Notes: generated by a model from the letters alone, not told the origin. A DNA stretch of 64,000 nt from Macrobrachium rosenbergii (GCF_040412425.1 NC_089781.1:47817175-47881174), one strand, 5' to 3'; positions 1 to 15,700 are shown, counted from the first letter of the stretch. Program-made: numbers and translations.

Positions 1-3000
1 TCTTCAAAAGATTCTTGTGTCAAAATCTGTCATTGGATACTATGAGTGTCCTTTAGAGACTATTTTTCTTACAGAAGATGATCTTTTTTCATCTGTCATC
101 AGATACCTTTAGCATCCTTAAGAATTTTTTCTCTCACAAATATGATCTTGTGTCAAAATTCATCTGTCATTGGATACCATGAGGCATCCTTAGAGAATGT
201 TTTTCTCTTCACAAAAGATGATCTTGTTTTGAAACCCATCTGTCATTGGATACCATTGAGCATCCTTAAGAATGTTTTCTCTTCACAAAGATGATCTTGT
301 GTCAAAATTCATCTGTCATTGGATACCATGAGCATTTTAGAGAATGTTTTTTTCATTCAAAAGATGATCTTGTGTCAAAATTCATCTGTCATTGATACCA
401 TGAGTATTTGTTAGAGAATTCTTCTCTTCACAAAAGATGATCTTGTGTCAAAATTCATCTGTTATTGGATACCATGAGCATCCTTAGAGAATGTTTTTCT
501 CTTCACAAAGATGATTTTGTGTCAAAATTCATCTGTCATTGGATACCATGAGCATCCTTAGAGAATGTTTTTCTCTTTACAAAAGATGATCTTGTGTCAA
601 AATTCATCTGTCATTGGATACCATGAGTATCCTAGAGAATGTTTTCTCTTCACAAAATGATCTTGTGTCAAAATTCATCTGTCATTGGATACCATTTTTT
701 GATCCTTAGAGAATGTTTTCTCTCTTCACAAAAGATGATCTTGTATCAAATTCATCTGTCATTGATACCATGAGCATCCTTAGAGAATGTTTTTTCTTCA
801 CAAAAGATGATCTTGTGTCAAAATTTATCTGTCGTTGGATACATGAGCATCCATAAGAAATTTTTCTCTTCACAAAAGATGATCTTGTGTCAAAATTCAT
901 CTTTTCTTGGACCATGAGCAACCTTGTAGAGAATGTTTATCTCATAGAGAATGATTTGTGTCCTTCAAGATACCTTGATGATGTTTTCTCTTGTCATTGA
1001 TACCATGAGCAACCTTAGAGAATGTTTTTACCTCATACAAAAGATGATCTTGTGTCAAATTCATCTGTCATTGGATACCATGAGCATCCTGAGAGAATGT
1101 TTTTCTCTTCACAAAAGATGATCTTGTTTAAAAATTCATCTGTCATTGGATACCATGAGCATTTGTAGAGAATGTTTTTCTTCACAAAAGATGATCTTGT
1201 GTCAAAAATTCATCTGTCATTGGATACCATGAGCATCCTTAAGAATGTTTTTCTTTCACAAAAGATGATCTTGTTTCAAAATTCATCTGTCATTGGATAC
1301 CATGAGCATCCTTAGAGAATTTTTTTCTCTTCACAAAAGATGATCTTGTTTAAAATTCATCTGTCATTGATACCATGAGCATCCTGTAGAGAATGATTTT
1401 CTTCTTCACAAAGATGATCTTGTGTCAATGTCTTTTTGGATACTGAGCATCCTCAATAAAAACGATGATCTTGTTCAAAATTCATCTCTCATTGGATACC
1501 ATGAGCATTTAAGTAGAGAATGTTTTTTTCACACAAAGATGATCTTGTGTTAAAAATTCATCTGTCATTGGATACCATGAGCATTTGTAGAGAATGTTTT
1601 TTCTTCACAAAAGATGATCTTGTTTCAAAATTCATCATGTCATTGGATACCATGAGCATCATTAGAGAATGTTTTTTCTCTTCACAAAAGATGATCTTGT
1701 TTCAAAATTCATCTGTCATTGTACATTTTAGGAATGATTTTCTTTCACAAAAGATGATCTTGGCATTGATACCATGAGCATCCTGTAGAGAATGTTTTTC
1801 TTCACAAAAGATGATCTTGTTTCAAAATTCATCTGTCATTGGATACCATGAGCATCCTTGAGAGAAATGTTTTCTCTTCACAAAAGATGATCTTGTGTCA
1901 AAATTCATCTGTCATTGGATACCATGAGCATCCTAGAGAATGTTTTTCTCTTCACAAAAGATGATCTTGTGTCAAAATTCATCTGTCATTGGATACCATG
2001 AGCATCCTAGAAATGATTTTTCTTCACAAAAGATGATCTTTTTCAAAATTCATATGTCATTGATACCATGAGCATCCTTAAGAATGTTTTTCTTCACAAA
2101 AGATGATCTTGTGTCAAAATTCATCTGTCATTGGATACCTGAGCATTTGTAATGTTTTTCTTCACAAAAGATGATCTTGTGTCAAAATTCATCTGTCATT
2201 GGATACCATGAGCATCCTGTAGAGAATGTTTTTCTCTTCACAAAAGATGATCTTGTGTCAAAATTCATCTGTCATTGATACCATGAGCATCCTTAGAGAA
2301 TGTTTTTCTTCACAAAAGATGATCTTGTTTCAAAATCTTGTCATTGGATACCATGAGCATCCTTAGAGAATGTTTTTCATCACAAAAGATGATCTTGTTT
2401 CAAAATTCATCTGTCATTGATACCATGAGCATCCTTAAGAATGTTTTTCTCTTCACAAAAGATGATCTTGTGTTCAAAATTCATCTGTCATTGGATACCA
2501 TGAGCATCATGTAGAGAATGTTTGTCTTCATGTTTTTCTCATCTTCATTGAAAGATGATCTTGAGATTTCAAAATTCTTGTGTAATTGTTATTGATACTG
2601 AGCATCCTTAGAGAATGTTTTTTCTTCACAAAAGATGATCTTGTGTCAAAATTCATCTGTCATTGGATACCATGAGCATCCTTAGAGAATGTTTTTCTCT
2701 TCACAAAAGATGATCTTGTGTCAAAATTCATCTGTCATTGGATACCATGAGCATTTGTAGAGAATGTTTTTCTCTTCACAAAAGATGATCTTGTGTCAAA
2801 ATTCATGTCATTGGATACCATGAGCATCCATAAGAATGTTTTTCTTTTCACAAAAGATGATCTTGTGTCAAAATTTATCTGTCATTGGATGCCATGAGAA
2901 TCTGTTTTCTTCACAAAAGATGATCTTGTGTCAAAATTCATCTGTCATTGGATACCATGAGCATCCTTAGAGGATGATTTTCTCTTCACAAAAGATGATC

Positions 3001-6000
3001 TTGTGTCAAAATTCATCTTTTCTTGGATACCATGAGCATCCTTAGAGAATATTTTTCTCTTCAACAAAATTGATCTTGTGTCAACATTCATCTCTCATTG
3101 GATACCATGAGCATCCTTAAAGAATTTTTCTCTTCACAAAAGATGATCTTGTGTCAAAATTCATCTGTCATTGGATACTTGAGCATTTATCATCCTTTTT
3201 CTTTCACGAATGTTTTTTCTTCACAAAAGATGATCTTGTGTCAAAATTCATCTGTCATTGGATACCATGAGCATTTGTAGAATGTTTTTCTTCAAAAAAG
3301 ATGATCTTGTTCAAATTCATCTTCATTGGAAAAAGCATCCTTAGAGAATGTTTTTCTTCACAAAAGATGATCTTGTTCAAAATCATCTGTCATTGGATAC
3401 CATGAGCATCCTGTAGAGAATGTTTTCTCTTCACAAAAGATGATCTTGTTTCAAAATTCATCTGTCATTGGATACCATGAGCATCCTTAGAGAATGTTTT
3501 TCTTCTTCAAAAAGATGATCTTGTGTCAAAATTCATCTGTCATTGGATACCATGAGCATTTGTAGAGAATGTTTTTTCTTCACAAAAGATGATCTTGTGT
3601 TAAAATTCATCTGTCATTGATACCATGAGCATCCTTAGAGAATGTTTCTCTTCACAAAGATGATCTTTTTCAAAATTCATCTATCATTGGATACCATGAG
3701 CATTTCGAGAATGTTTTTCTCTTCACAAAAAGATGATCTTGTGTCAAAAGTCATCTGTCATTGGATACCTTGAGCATTTGTAGAGAATGTTTTTCTCTCA
3801 GAAAAGATGATCTTGTGTCAAAATTCATCTGTCATTGGATACCATGAGCATCCTTAGAGAATGTTTTTCTTCACAAAAGATGATTTTGTGTAAAACTTCA
3901 TCTGTCATTGGATACCAAGAGCATCCTTAGAGAATGTTTTTCTCTTCACAAAGATGATCTTGATCTTGTTTCAAAATTCATCTGTCATTGATACCATGAG
4001 CATTTGTAGAGAATTTTTCATTTGATGATCTTGTGTCATGTCATTGATACCAAGAGAATTTTTCTCTTCACAAAAGATGATCTTGTGTCAAAATTCATCT
4101 GTCATTGGATACCATGAGCATCCTTAGAGAATGTTTTTCTTTTCAAAAGATGATCTTGTGTCAAAAATTCATCTGTCATTGGATACCATGAGCATTTGTA
4201 GAGAATGTTTTTCTCTTCACAAAAGATGATCTTGTTTCAAAATTCATCTGTCATTGGATACCATGAGCATCCTTAGAGAATGTTTTTCTCTTCAAAAGAT
4301 GATCTTGTGTCAAAATTCATCTGTCATTGGATACCATGAGCATCCTTAGAGAATGTTTTTCTTTTCACAAAAGATGATCTTGTGTCAAAATTCATCTGTC
4401 ATTGGATACCATGAGCATCCTTAGAGAATGTTTTTCTCTTCACAAAAGATGATCTTGTTTCAAAATTCATCTGTCATTGGTAGAGAATGTTTTTTCTTCA
4501 CAAAAGATGATCTTGTGTCAAAATTCATCTGTCATTGGATACCATGAGCATCCTTAGAGAATGTTTTTCTCTTCACAAAAGATGATCTTGTGTCAAAATT
4601 CATCTGTCATTGGATACCATGAGCATTTGTAGAGAATGTTTTTCTCTTGTTCAAAAAGATGATCTTTGAGTTCCTAAAATTTTTCTGTCATTGGAATTCA
4701 TGTCATTGAGCATTTTAGAGAATGTTTTTTTCTTCACAAAAGATGATCTTGTGTCAAAATTCATGTGTCATTGGATACCTTGAGCATCCTGAAGAATGTT
4801 TTTCTCTTCACAAAAGATGATCTTGTGTCAAAATTCATCTGTCATTGGATACCATGAGCATTTGTAGACAATTTTTTTCTCTTCACAAAAGATGATCTTG
4901 TGTCAAAATTCATGTCATTGGATACCATGAGCATCCTTAAGAATGTTTTTCTTTTCACAAAAGATGATCTTGTGTCAAAATTCATCTGTCATTGGATACC
5001 TTGAGAATCATTAGAGAAATTTTTTCTCTTCACAAAAGATAAACGTGTTTAAAAATTCATCTGTCATTGGATACCATGAGCATCCTTAGAGGATGATTTT
5101 CTCTTCACAAAAGATGATCTTGTGTCAAAATTCATCTTTTCTTGGATACCATGAGCATCCTTAGAGAATGTTTTTCTTCAAAAGATGATCTTGTTTCAAA
5201 ATTCATCTGTCATTGATACCATGCATCCTTAGAGATGTTTTCTCTTCACAAAATTTGATCTTGTGTCAAAAATTTATCTGTCATTGGATACCATGAGCAT
5301 CCTTAGAGAATTTTTCTCTTCACAAAAGATGATCTTGTTTCAAAATTCATCTGTCATTGGATACCATGAGCATCCTTAGAGAATGTTTTTCTCTTCTGAA
5401 TGTTTTTCTCTTCAATTTGTAAAAATGATGATCTTGTGTCAAAATTCATCTGTCATTGGATACCATGAGCATCCTAAAGAATGTTTTTCTCTTCACAAAG
5501 ATGATCTTGTGTCAAAATTCATCTGTCATTGGATACCATGAGCATCCTTAGAGAATGTTTTTCTGTTCACAAAGATGATCTTGTTTCAAAATTCATCTGT
5601 CATTGGATGCCATGAGCATCCTTAGAGAATGTTTTCTCTTCACAAAAGATGATCTTGTGTCAAAATTCATCTGTCATTGGATACCATGAGCATTTTTTAG
5701 AAAAAATGTTTTTCTCTTCACAAAAGATGATCTTGTTTTTCATCAAAATTCATCTGTCATTTGATACCATGAGCATTTGTAGAGAATGTTTTCTCTTCAC
5801 AAAAGATGATCTTGTTTCAAAATTCATCTGTCATTGATACCATGAGCATAGACAATTAGAGAATGTTTTCATTGTCATTGGATACAAAGATCCTCTAGAT
5901 CTTTTTCCATTTCAAAAATTCAAAATTCATCTGTCATTGGATACCATGAGCATCCTTAGAGAATGTTTTTTCTTCACAAAAGATGATCTTGTTTCAAAAT

Positions 6001-6749
6001 TCATCTGTCATTGGATCTTTTAGTGTTTTTTCTCTTCACAAAAGATGATCTTGTGTCAAAAATTCATCTGTCATTGGATACCATGAGCATCATAAGAATG
6101 TTTTTCTTCACAAAAGATGATCTTGTTTCAAAATTCATCTGTCATTGGATACTGAGCATCCTTAGAGAAATGTTTTTCTCTTCACAAAAGATGATCTTGT
6201 TTCAAAATTCATCTGTCATTGGATACCATGAGCATCCTTAGAGAATTTTTCTCTTCAGAAAAGATGATTTGTTCTTCATCTGTCATTGATACCAAATCCT
6301 TAGAGAATGTTTTTCTCTTCACAAAGATGATCTTGTGTCAAAATTCATCTGTCATTGGATACCATGAGCATCCTTAAAGAATTTTTCTCTTCACAAAAGA
6401 TGATCTTGTGTTCATCTGTCATTGGATACCATGTCATTGGATACCATGAGCATTCTGTAGATACCATGAATCATTTTTTCTCTTCACAAAAGATGATCTT
6501 GTGTCAAATTCATCTGTCATTGGATACCATGAGCATCCTTAGAGAATTTTTCTTCACAAAATATGATTTGTTTCAAAATTCATCTTGATATCCTTAGATG
6601 ATGTTTTTCTTTCAAAGATATGATCTTGTTTCAAAATTCATCTGTCATTGGATACCATGAGCATCCTTAGAGAATTTTTTTCTCTTCACAAAAGATGATC
6701 TTGTGTCAAAATTCATCTGTCATTGGATACCATGAGCATTTGTAGAGAA

Positions 6750-8310
6750 TGGTTTTCTCTTCACAAAGAGATCATCTTGTTTCAAAAATTCTTCTGTCAT
6801 TAGGTACCATGTGCTTCAACCAGAGAAGGGTTTCTCTTCACAAAAGATGATCTTTTGTTTCAAAATTCATCTGCCATTGGATACTGGCAAACAACGTGTG
6901 AAGGTTTCTCTTCACAAGATGATCTTGGCTAAAATTCATCTGTCATTGGGTACCATGCATCCTTAGAGGTTTTTCTCTTCACAAAGATGATCTTTTAAAA
7001 ATTTCATCTATCAGTGGATACCATGAGCATTTAGTGAGGAATGTTTTCTCTTCACAAAATGATCTTGTGTCAAAATTCATCTGTCATTGGATATGAGCAT
7101 TTTAGAATGTTTTTCTCTTCACAAAAGATGATCTTGTTTCAAAATTCATCTGTCATTGGATACCATGAGCATTTGTGAGAATGTTTTCTCTTCACAAAGG
7201 ATGATCTTGTTTCAAAATTCGTCTGTTGTTGGATACCATGACATTTGTACAGAATATTTTCTCTTCAAGAAGATGATCTTGTGTCAAAATTCATCTGTCA
7301 TTGGATACCATGAGCATTTAGCAGAGAATATTTCTCTTCACAAAAGATGATCTTGTTTCAAAATTCATCTGTCATTGGATACCATGAGCATTTGTAGAGA
7401 ATGTTTTTCTGTTCACAAAAATGATCTTGTGTCAAAATTCATCTGTCATTGGATGCCACGACCATCCTTAGAGAATGTTTTTCTCTTAAAAAAAGATGAT
7501 CTTTTTTCAAAATTCATCTATCAGTGGATAACATGAGCATCCTTAGAATGTCTTTCTCTTCACAAAAGATGATCTTTGTGTAAAAAATTAATCTGTCATT
7601 GGATACCGTGAGCATTTATAGAGAATGTTTTTCTCTTCACAAAAGATGATCTTGTGTCAAATTCATTGCCATTAGATACCATGAGCATTTTAGAATGTTT
7701 TTCTCTTCACAAAAGATGATCTTGTTTCAAAATTCATCTGTCATTGGATACCATGAGCATTTAGCCAGACAATTTTTCTCTTCACAAAGTTGATCTTGTT
7801 TCAAAATTCGTCTGTCATTAGATACCATGAGCATTTGTACAATGTTTTTCTCTGAAGATGATCTTTTGTCAAAATTCATCTGTCATTGGATACCATGAGC
7901 ATCCTTGAAATGTTTTTCTCTTCAGAAGATGATCTTGTGTCAAAATTCATCTGTCATTGGATGATTTGTAATGTTTCTCTTCACAAAGATGATCATTCAT
8001 CTGTCAGGGATGATTTTTCTCTTCCACAAAGATGATCTTTCCAAAATTCATCCTATCAGTGGATAACATAGAGCATCCTTAGAGAATGTTTTCTCTTCAC
8101 AAAATTGATCTTGTGTGTCCAAAATTCATCTGTCATTGGATACCGTGAGCATTTATAAGAGAATGTTTTTCTCTTCACAAAATTTGATCTTGTGTCAAAT
8201 TTCATTTGTCATTAGATACCATAGTCATTTTGCTTAGAGAATGTTTTTTCTGTTCACAAAGATGATCTTGTTTCAAAATTCATCTGTCATTGGATACCAC
8301 TGAGCATTTG
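6750..8310. repeat. Diverged sub-block with higher-order marker variants
   Basis: Part of the satellite in which monomers carry linked rare variants: catctatcagtggata at 7005 and 7515, and a one-base-longer form at 8049, a spacing near 0.52 kb or about seven monomers. Each of the last two is followed about 150 bp later by a cattagatacc variant (near 7670 and 8210). A cacgaccatcc variant lies at about 7456. Small deletions are commoner here than in the 38-54 kb part. This suggests an old higher-order repeat of several monomers, now eroded. Confidence 0.6.
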
Positions 8311-8429
8311 TAAGAATGTTTCTTTTCACAAAGGATGAGCTTGTTTAAAATTCGTCTGTCATTGGATACCATGAGCATTTGTACAGGAATATTTTCTCTT
8401 CACAAAGATGATCTTTTATTAATCAAAAT

Positions 8430-9780
8430 TCATACCATGTCATTTAGGAATGTTTTCCATGTTTCTCTTCACAAAGATGATCTTGCTAGAGTCTGTCATT
8501 GGATTTTTTTCTTTTTCTTCAAAAAGATGATCTTGTTTTGAAATTCATCTGTCATTGGATGCCATGAGGCATTTATAAGTGTTTTTTCTTCACAAAGATG
8601 ATCTTGTGTCAAATTCATCTTTTTATTGGATACCATGAGCATTTGTGAGAATGTTTTTTCTTCTGAGATGATCTTGTTTCAAAATTCATCTGTAATTGGA
8701 TACCATGACATTTTAGAGAATGTTTCTCTTCACAAAAAGGTAGTCTTGTTTCAAAATTCATCTGTCATTGGATACATTAGGCATCCTTAGAGAATGTTTC
8801 TCTTCACAAAAGATGAATATGATTATCTTATTGTGTGAAAATTCATCTGTCATTGGATACCATGAAGATACTCTTTTGTCCAAAAATTTCTCTGTCATTG
8901 GAAATGATTTGTAGAATGTTTTTCTTGTTTTGTATTCAAAATTCATCATGTCATTGGAAGATGACATTGGCACATCAGAATATTTCTCTTAACAAAGATG
9001 ATCTTGTTTCAAAATTCATGTCATTGGATAGCATGAGCATCATTGGAAGAATGTTTTCTTTTCACAAAAGATGATGCAGCTTGTGTCCTTAAATTTTCTC
9101 TTACGAAAAGATGCTATAGGTATTTAAAAATTCATCTGTCATTGGATACCATGAGCATCATATTTTCTATTCAGATGATCTTGTTTCAAAAATTCATCTG
9201 TCTTGGATACCATTAGCATCCTTAGAATATTTTTCTCTTCACAAAGATGATCTTGTGTAAAATTCATCTGTCATTGGATACATGATCATCCTTAGAAAGT
9301 TTTCCTCTTCACAAAGATGATCTTTTCAAATTCATCTGTCATTGGATGCCATGAGCATCAGCAAAGAATGTTTTCTCTTACAAAATGATATCTTGTTTCA
9401 AAAATTCATCTGTCATTGGGACATCCTCAGAATGCATTTCACATAAGATGATCTTGTTTTTCTCTTCATTGGAAAGATGATCTTGATGATCTTGTGTCAA
9501 AATTCATCTGTCATTGGATACCATGAGTATCCTTAAGAATGATTTTCTCTTCACAAAAATGATTTTGTGTCAAAATTCATCTGTCATTGGATAGCATGGA
9601 GCATTCTTAGTGTTTCTCTTCCCCACAAAAGATTTTTTCAAGTCTCTTGGAAGCATGATTTTGTTTCAAAAGATGATTCATCTGTCATTAGATACCATGA
9701 CATCCTTGGAAGTGCTTCTCTTCACAAGATGATCTTCTTTCAAAATTAATCATTGGATAATTTCCTTAGGATGTTTTTCT
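8430..9780. repeat. Strongly eroded satellite stretch
   Basis: Many monomers here have lost 10-30 bp or have words in unusual order, for example around 8430-8530, 8815-8990 and 9380-9500. The array is still recognisable by gatgatcttg, attcatctgtc and attggatacc. No foreign insertion is visible. Reading frames on either strand in this stretch are composed of satellite words. Confidence 0.7.
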
Positions 9781-12700
9781 CTTCACAAAAAATGATCTTG
9801 TCAAAAAATTCATCTGTCATTGGATACCATGGGCATCCTTAGAAATGTTTTTCTCTTACAAAATGATGATCTTGTCAAATTCATCTGTCATTGGATACAA
9901 GGGCATTTGTAGAATGTTTTCTCTTCAGATGATCTTATCATCCAAAATTCATCTGATGCATTGGATATCATAGGCATCCATAGTAGAATGTTTCTCTTCA
10001 AGAAAAGATGATCTTTTGTCAAAATTCATTTGTCATTGGATGCCATGAGCATTTATGAGAATGTTTTCTCTTCACAAAAGATGATCTTGTGTCCAAAATT
10101 CATGTGTCATTAGATACCATGAGCATTTGAAGAATGTTTTCTCTTCTAAAGATGATCTTGTTTCAAAATTCATCTGTCATTTGGATATGGGCATTTGTTA
10201 AGAAAATTTTTTCTCTTCATAAAAGATGATCTTGTTTCAAATTCATCTGTCATTGGATTATAGGCATGTAGAATGTTTTTCTCTTCACAAAGATGATCTT
10301 GTCTCAAATTCATCTGTCGCTGGATACCATGAGCATTTGTAGAGAATTTTTCTCTTTACAAAAGATGATCTTGTTTAAAATTCATCTGTCATTGGATACC
10401 ATAAGCATCCTTAGGATGATTTTCTCTTCAAAAGATGATCTTGTTTCAAAATTCATCTTTCATTGGATCTCCATGAGCATCATAAAAAGAATATTTTTTT
10501 TTCTTGACAAAAGATGATCTTGTTTCAATTCATCTGTCATTGGATATAAACATTGTTAGAATGTTTTCTTTTCACAAAAGATGATCTTGTGTCAAAATTC
10601 ATCTGTCATTGGATACCATGAGCATCATTGTGTTTTCTCTTCACAAAAGATGATCTTGTTTCCAATTCATCTGTCATTGGATACCATAGGCATCCTTAGA
10701 ATGTTTTTCTTTCACAAAAGATGATCTTGCGTTCAAAATTCATCTGTCATTGGATACCATGAGCATTTTAATTTCTCTTCAGAATGTGATTTTCTCTTCA
10801 CAAAAGATGATCTTATTTAAAATTCCATGTCATTGGATACCATGAGCATCCTTAGAATGTTTTTATCTTCACAAAGATGATCATGTGTCAAGAATTCATC
10901 TGTCATTGGATACCATGAATATCCTTAGAGGATGTTTTCTTTCTAAAAATGATCTTGTTTCCAAAATTCATCTGTCATTGGATACCATGAGCATTTATGA
11001 AATGTTTTCTCTTCACAAAAGATTATCTTGTTTCAAAAATTCATCTGTCATTGGATGACATCCTTAGAGAATGTTTTCCTCTTCACAAAAGATCTTGTGT
11101 CTTCACAAATTGGAGATGATTTTCAGAATGTTTCTCTTCACAAAAGATGATCTTGTTTCAAAATTCATCTGTCATTGGATGCCATGGCATCCTTAGAATG
11201 TTTTTTCTTCACAAGATGATCTTGTTCAAATTAATCTGTCATTGGATACCATGAGCATTTGTAGAATGTTTTTCTCTTCAAGAAGATGATCTTGTGTCAA
11301 AATTCATGTCAAAAAATTGATGTTTTCTCTTCACAAAAAGTGATCTTGTTTCAAAAATTCATCTGTCATTGGATGCCATGAGCATCCTTGGAATATTTTT
11401 TTCTTCAAAAAGTGATCTTGTTTCAAATTCATCTGTCATTGGATACTGCAGAGCATTTTCGATGTTTTTCTCTTCACAAAAGATGATCTTGTTAAAATTC
11501 ATCTGTCATTGGATGCCATGAGCATTTTAAAGGAATGTTTTTCTCTTCACAAAAGATGATCTTGTGTACCAAAATTCATTTGTCATTGGATAACATAGGC
11601 ATCCTCAGAGAATGTTTTTCTCTTCACAAAAGATGGTCTTGTTTCAAAATTCATCTGTCATTGGATGCCATAATCCTTAGAGAATGTTTTTCTTCACAAA
11701 AGATGATCTTGTTTCAAAAATTCATCTGTCATTGGATACCATGAGCATTTGTAGAGAATATTTTTCTCTTCAGAAGATACTCTTTTTGTCAAAAAAATTG
11801 ATCTGTCATTGGATACCATGATATTTGTGAGCATTTTTTCTCTTCACAAAAGATGATCTTTGTCAAAATTCATGTCATTTAGAAAAGATGTTTTCTCTTA
11901 ACAAAGATGATCTTGTGTCAAGAATTCATGTCATTGGATACTACATGAGGCATCACTTAAAATGTTTCTTTTCATGAAGAATGATCTTGTGTCAAAATTC
12001 ATCTCTCATTGGATACCATGAGAATCCTTAGAGAAAGTTTTTCTCTTCACAAAAGATGATCTTGTGTCAAAATTCATCTGTCATTGGATACCATGAGCAT
12101 CATGAAATGTTTTCTCTTCACAGAAGATGATCTTGTAGTAAACTTCATCTGTCATTGATTCTGCGAGCATCATTAGAATGTTTTCTCTTCTCAAAAAGAT
12201 GTCTTGTTTCAAAATTCATCTATTTATTGGTACCATGAGCATCAACTTGAGTGTTTTTCTTCACAAAGATGATCTTGTTTCAAAATTCATCTGTCATTGG
12301 ATACCATGAGCATCCTTAGAGAATGAATGTTTTTCTCTTCACAAAAGATGATCTTGTTCAAAATTCATCTGTCATTGGATACCATGAGCATTTAGAGAAT
12401 GTTTTTCTCTTCACAAAAAATGATCTTTGTCAAAATTCATCTGTCATTGGATACCATGAGCATTTGTAGAGAATGCTTTTTTCTCTTCACAAAAGATGAT
12501 CTTGTGTCAAAATTCTCTGTCATTGGATACCATGAGCATTTGTAGAGAATGTTTTCTCTTCACAAAAGATGATCTTGTTTCAAAATTCATCTGTCATTGG
12601 ATACCATGAGCATCCTTAGAGAATGTTTTTCTCTTCACAAAGATGATCTTGAAAATTCATCTGTCATTGGATACCATGAGAATTTGTAGAGAATGTTTTT

Positions 12701-15700
12701 CTCTTCACAAAAAATGATCTTGTTCAAAATTCATGTCATTGATACCATGAGCATCCTTAAGAATGTTTTCTCTTCACAAAAAATGATCTTGTGTCAAAAT
12801 TCATCTGTCATTGGATACCATGAGCATTTGTCAGAGAATGTTTTCTCTTCACAAAGATGATCTTGTGTCAAAAATTCATCTGTCATTGGATACCATGAGC
12901 ATCCTTAGAGAATGTTTTTCTTCACAAAAAGATGATCTTGTGTCAAAATTCATCTGTCATTGGATACCATGAGTTCAATCCTTTGAGAATGTTTTTCTTC
13001 AACAAAAATGATCTTGTTTCAAAATTCATCTGTCATTGGATACCATGAGCATCCTTAGAGAATGTTTTTCTCTTCACAAAGATGATGATCTTGTCATTGG
13101 ATACCAAAATTCATCTGTCATTGGATACCATGAGCATTTGTAGAGAATGTTTTTCTCTTCACAAAAGATGATCTTGTTTCAAAATTCATCTTTCTTGGGA
13201 TACCTTGAGCATCCTTAGATAATATTTGTTTTAAAATTCATCTGTCAACAAAATAGAGAATATTTTTTACTTCTTGAAAGAATCTTGTTTAAACATTCAT
13301 CTCTCATTGATACTACATGAGCACATCCTTAGAGAATGTTTTTAAAATTCTCAAATTTGGATGAAATTTCTCTGATCTTGTGTTAAAAATTATCTGTCAT
13401 TGGTTACCATGATCATTTGTTAGAGAATGTTTTTTCTTCACAAAGATGATCTTGTTTCAAAATTCATCTGTCATTAAAACATGAGCATCCTTAAGAATGT
13501 TTTTCATTTCACAAAAGATGATCTTGCATCAAAATTCATCTGTCATTGGATACTACACTGAGCATTTGTAGGGAATGTTTTCTCTTAAGATGATCTTGTG
13601 TCAAAATTCATCTGTCATTGGATACATGTGCATCCTTCCAAAGAATGTTTTCTTTTCACCAAAAGATGATCTTTTTTCAAATTCATCTATCAATTAGATG
13701 CACCATGAGCATTATAGAGAATGTTTTTCTTCACAAAAGATGATCTTGTTTCAAAATTCATCTGTCATTGGATACATTGATACTCTTCATGAGCATTTGT
13801 AGAGAATGTTTTTCTTCACAAAAGATGATCTTGTGTCAAAATTCATCTGTCATTGGATACCATGAGCATTTGTAGAGAATGTTTTTCTTCACCTTCATCT
13901 GTCATTGGATACCATGAGCATTTTAGAGAATGTTTTCTCTTCACAAAAGATGATCTTGTTTCAAAATTCATCTGTCATTGGATACCATGAGCATTTTAGA
14001 GAATGTTTTTTTCTTCACAAAAGATGATCTTGTGTCAAAATTCATCTGTCATTGGATACCAGAGAATGAGCATCCTGTAGAGAATGTTTTTCTCTTCACA
14101 AAAGATGATCTTGTTTCAAAATTCATCTGTCATTGGATACCATGAGCATCCTTAGAGAAATGTTTTCTCTTCACAAAAGATGATCTTGTTTCAAAATTCA
14201 TCTGTCATTGGATACCATTTGTAGAGAATGTTTTCTCTTCACAAAGATGATCTTGTTTCAAAATTCATCTGTCATTGGATACCATGAATGAGAATGTTTT
14301 TCTCTTCACAAAAGATGATCTTGTGTCAAAATTCATCTGTCATTGGATACCATGAGCATCCTTGGATAGAGAATGTTTTTCTTCTTCAAAAGATGATCTT
14401 GTTTCAAAATTCATCTGTCATTGGATACCATGAGCATCCTTAGAGAATGTTTTCTCTTCACAAAGATGATCTTGTTTCAAAATTCATCTGTCATTGGATA
14501 CCATGAGAATCCATAGAGAATGTTTTTCTCTTCACTAAAGATGATCTTGTTCCAAATTCATCTGTCATTGGATACCATGAGCATCCTTAGAGAATGTTTT
14601 TCTCTTCACGAGATGATCTTGTTTCAAAATTCATCTGTCATTGGATACCATGAGCATCCTTAGAGAATGTTTTTCTCTTCACAAAAGATGATCTTGTGTC
14701 AAAATTCATCTGTCATTGGATACCATGAGCATTTGTAGAGAATGTTTTTTCTCTTCACAAAGATGATCTTGTGTTTTTCAAAATTCATCTGTCATTGGAT
14801 ACCATGAGCATTTGAGAATGTTTTTCTCTTCACAAAAGATGATCTTGTGTCAAAATTCATCTGTCATTGGATACCATGAGCATCCTTAGAGAATGTTTTT
14901 CTTCACAAAAGATGATCTTGTGTCAAAATTCATCTGTCATTGGATACCATGAGCATTTGTAGAGAATGTTTTCATCTTGTGTCCTGTCATTGGATACCAT
15001 GAGCATTTGAATGATTTTTTCTTGGATACCACAAAAGATGATCTTTTTTCTTCACAAAAGATGATCAAAATTCATCTGTCATTGGATACCATGAGCATCC
15101 ATAGAGAATGTTTTCTCTTCACAAAAGATGATCTTGTGTCAAAATTCATCTGTCATTGGATACCATGAGCATTTGTAGAGAATGTTTTTCTCTTCACAAA
15201 AGATGAGATGATTGGATGCTTTTGTTAAGAATGTTTTTTTCTTCACAAAAGATGATCTTGTCAAAATTCATCTGTCATTGGATACCATGAGCATCCTTGT
15301 AGAAATGTTTTTCTTCACAAAAGATGATCTTGTGTCAAAATTCATCTGTCATTAGATACCATGAGCATCCTTAGAGAATGTTTTTCTCTTCACAAAAGAT
15401 GATCTTGTGTCAAAATTCATCTGTCATTGGATACCATGAGCGTTTGTAGAGAATTTTTTTCTCTTCACAAAAAATGATCTTGTATCAAAATTCATCTGTC
15501 ATTGGATACCATACCATGAGCATTTTTCTTTTCACAAAGAATGTTTTTCTCATTGGATGCAAAAGATGATCTTGTGTCAAAATTCATCTGTCATTGGATA
15601 CCATGAGCATCCTAAGAGATGATCCTTCTTCACAAAAGATGATTTTCAAAATCTTCACAAAAGATGATCTTGTTCTCTTCAAAAAGATTCATTTGTCATT

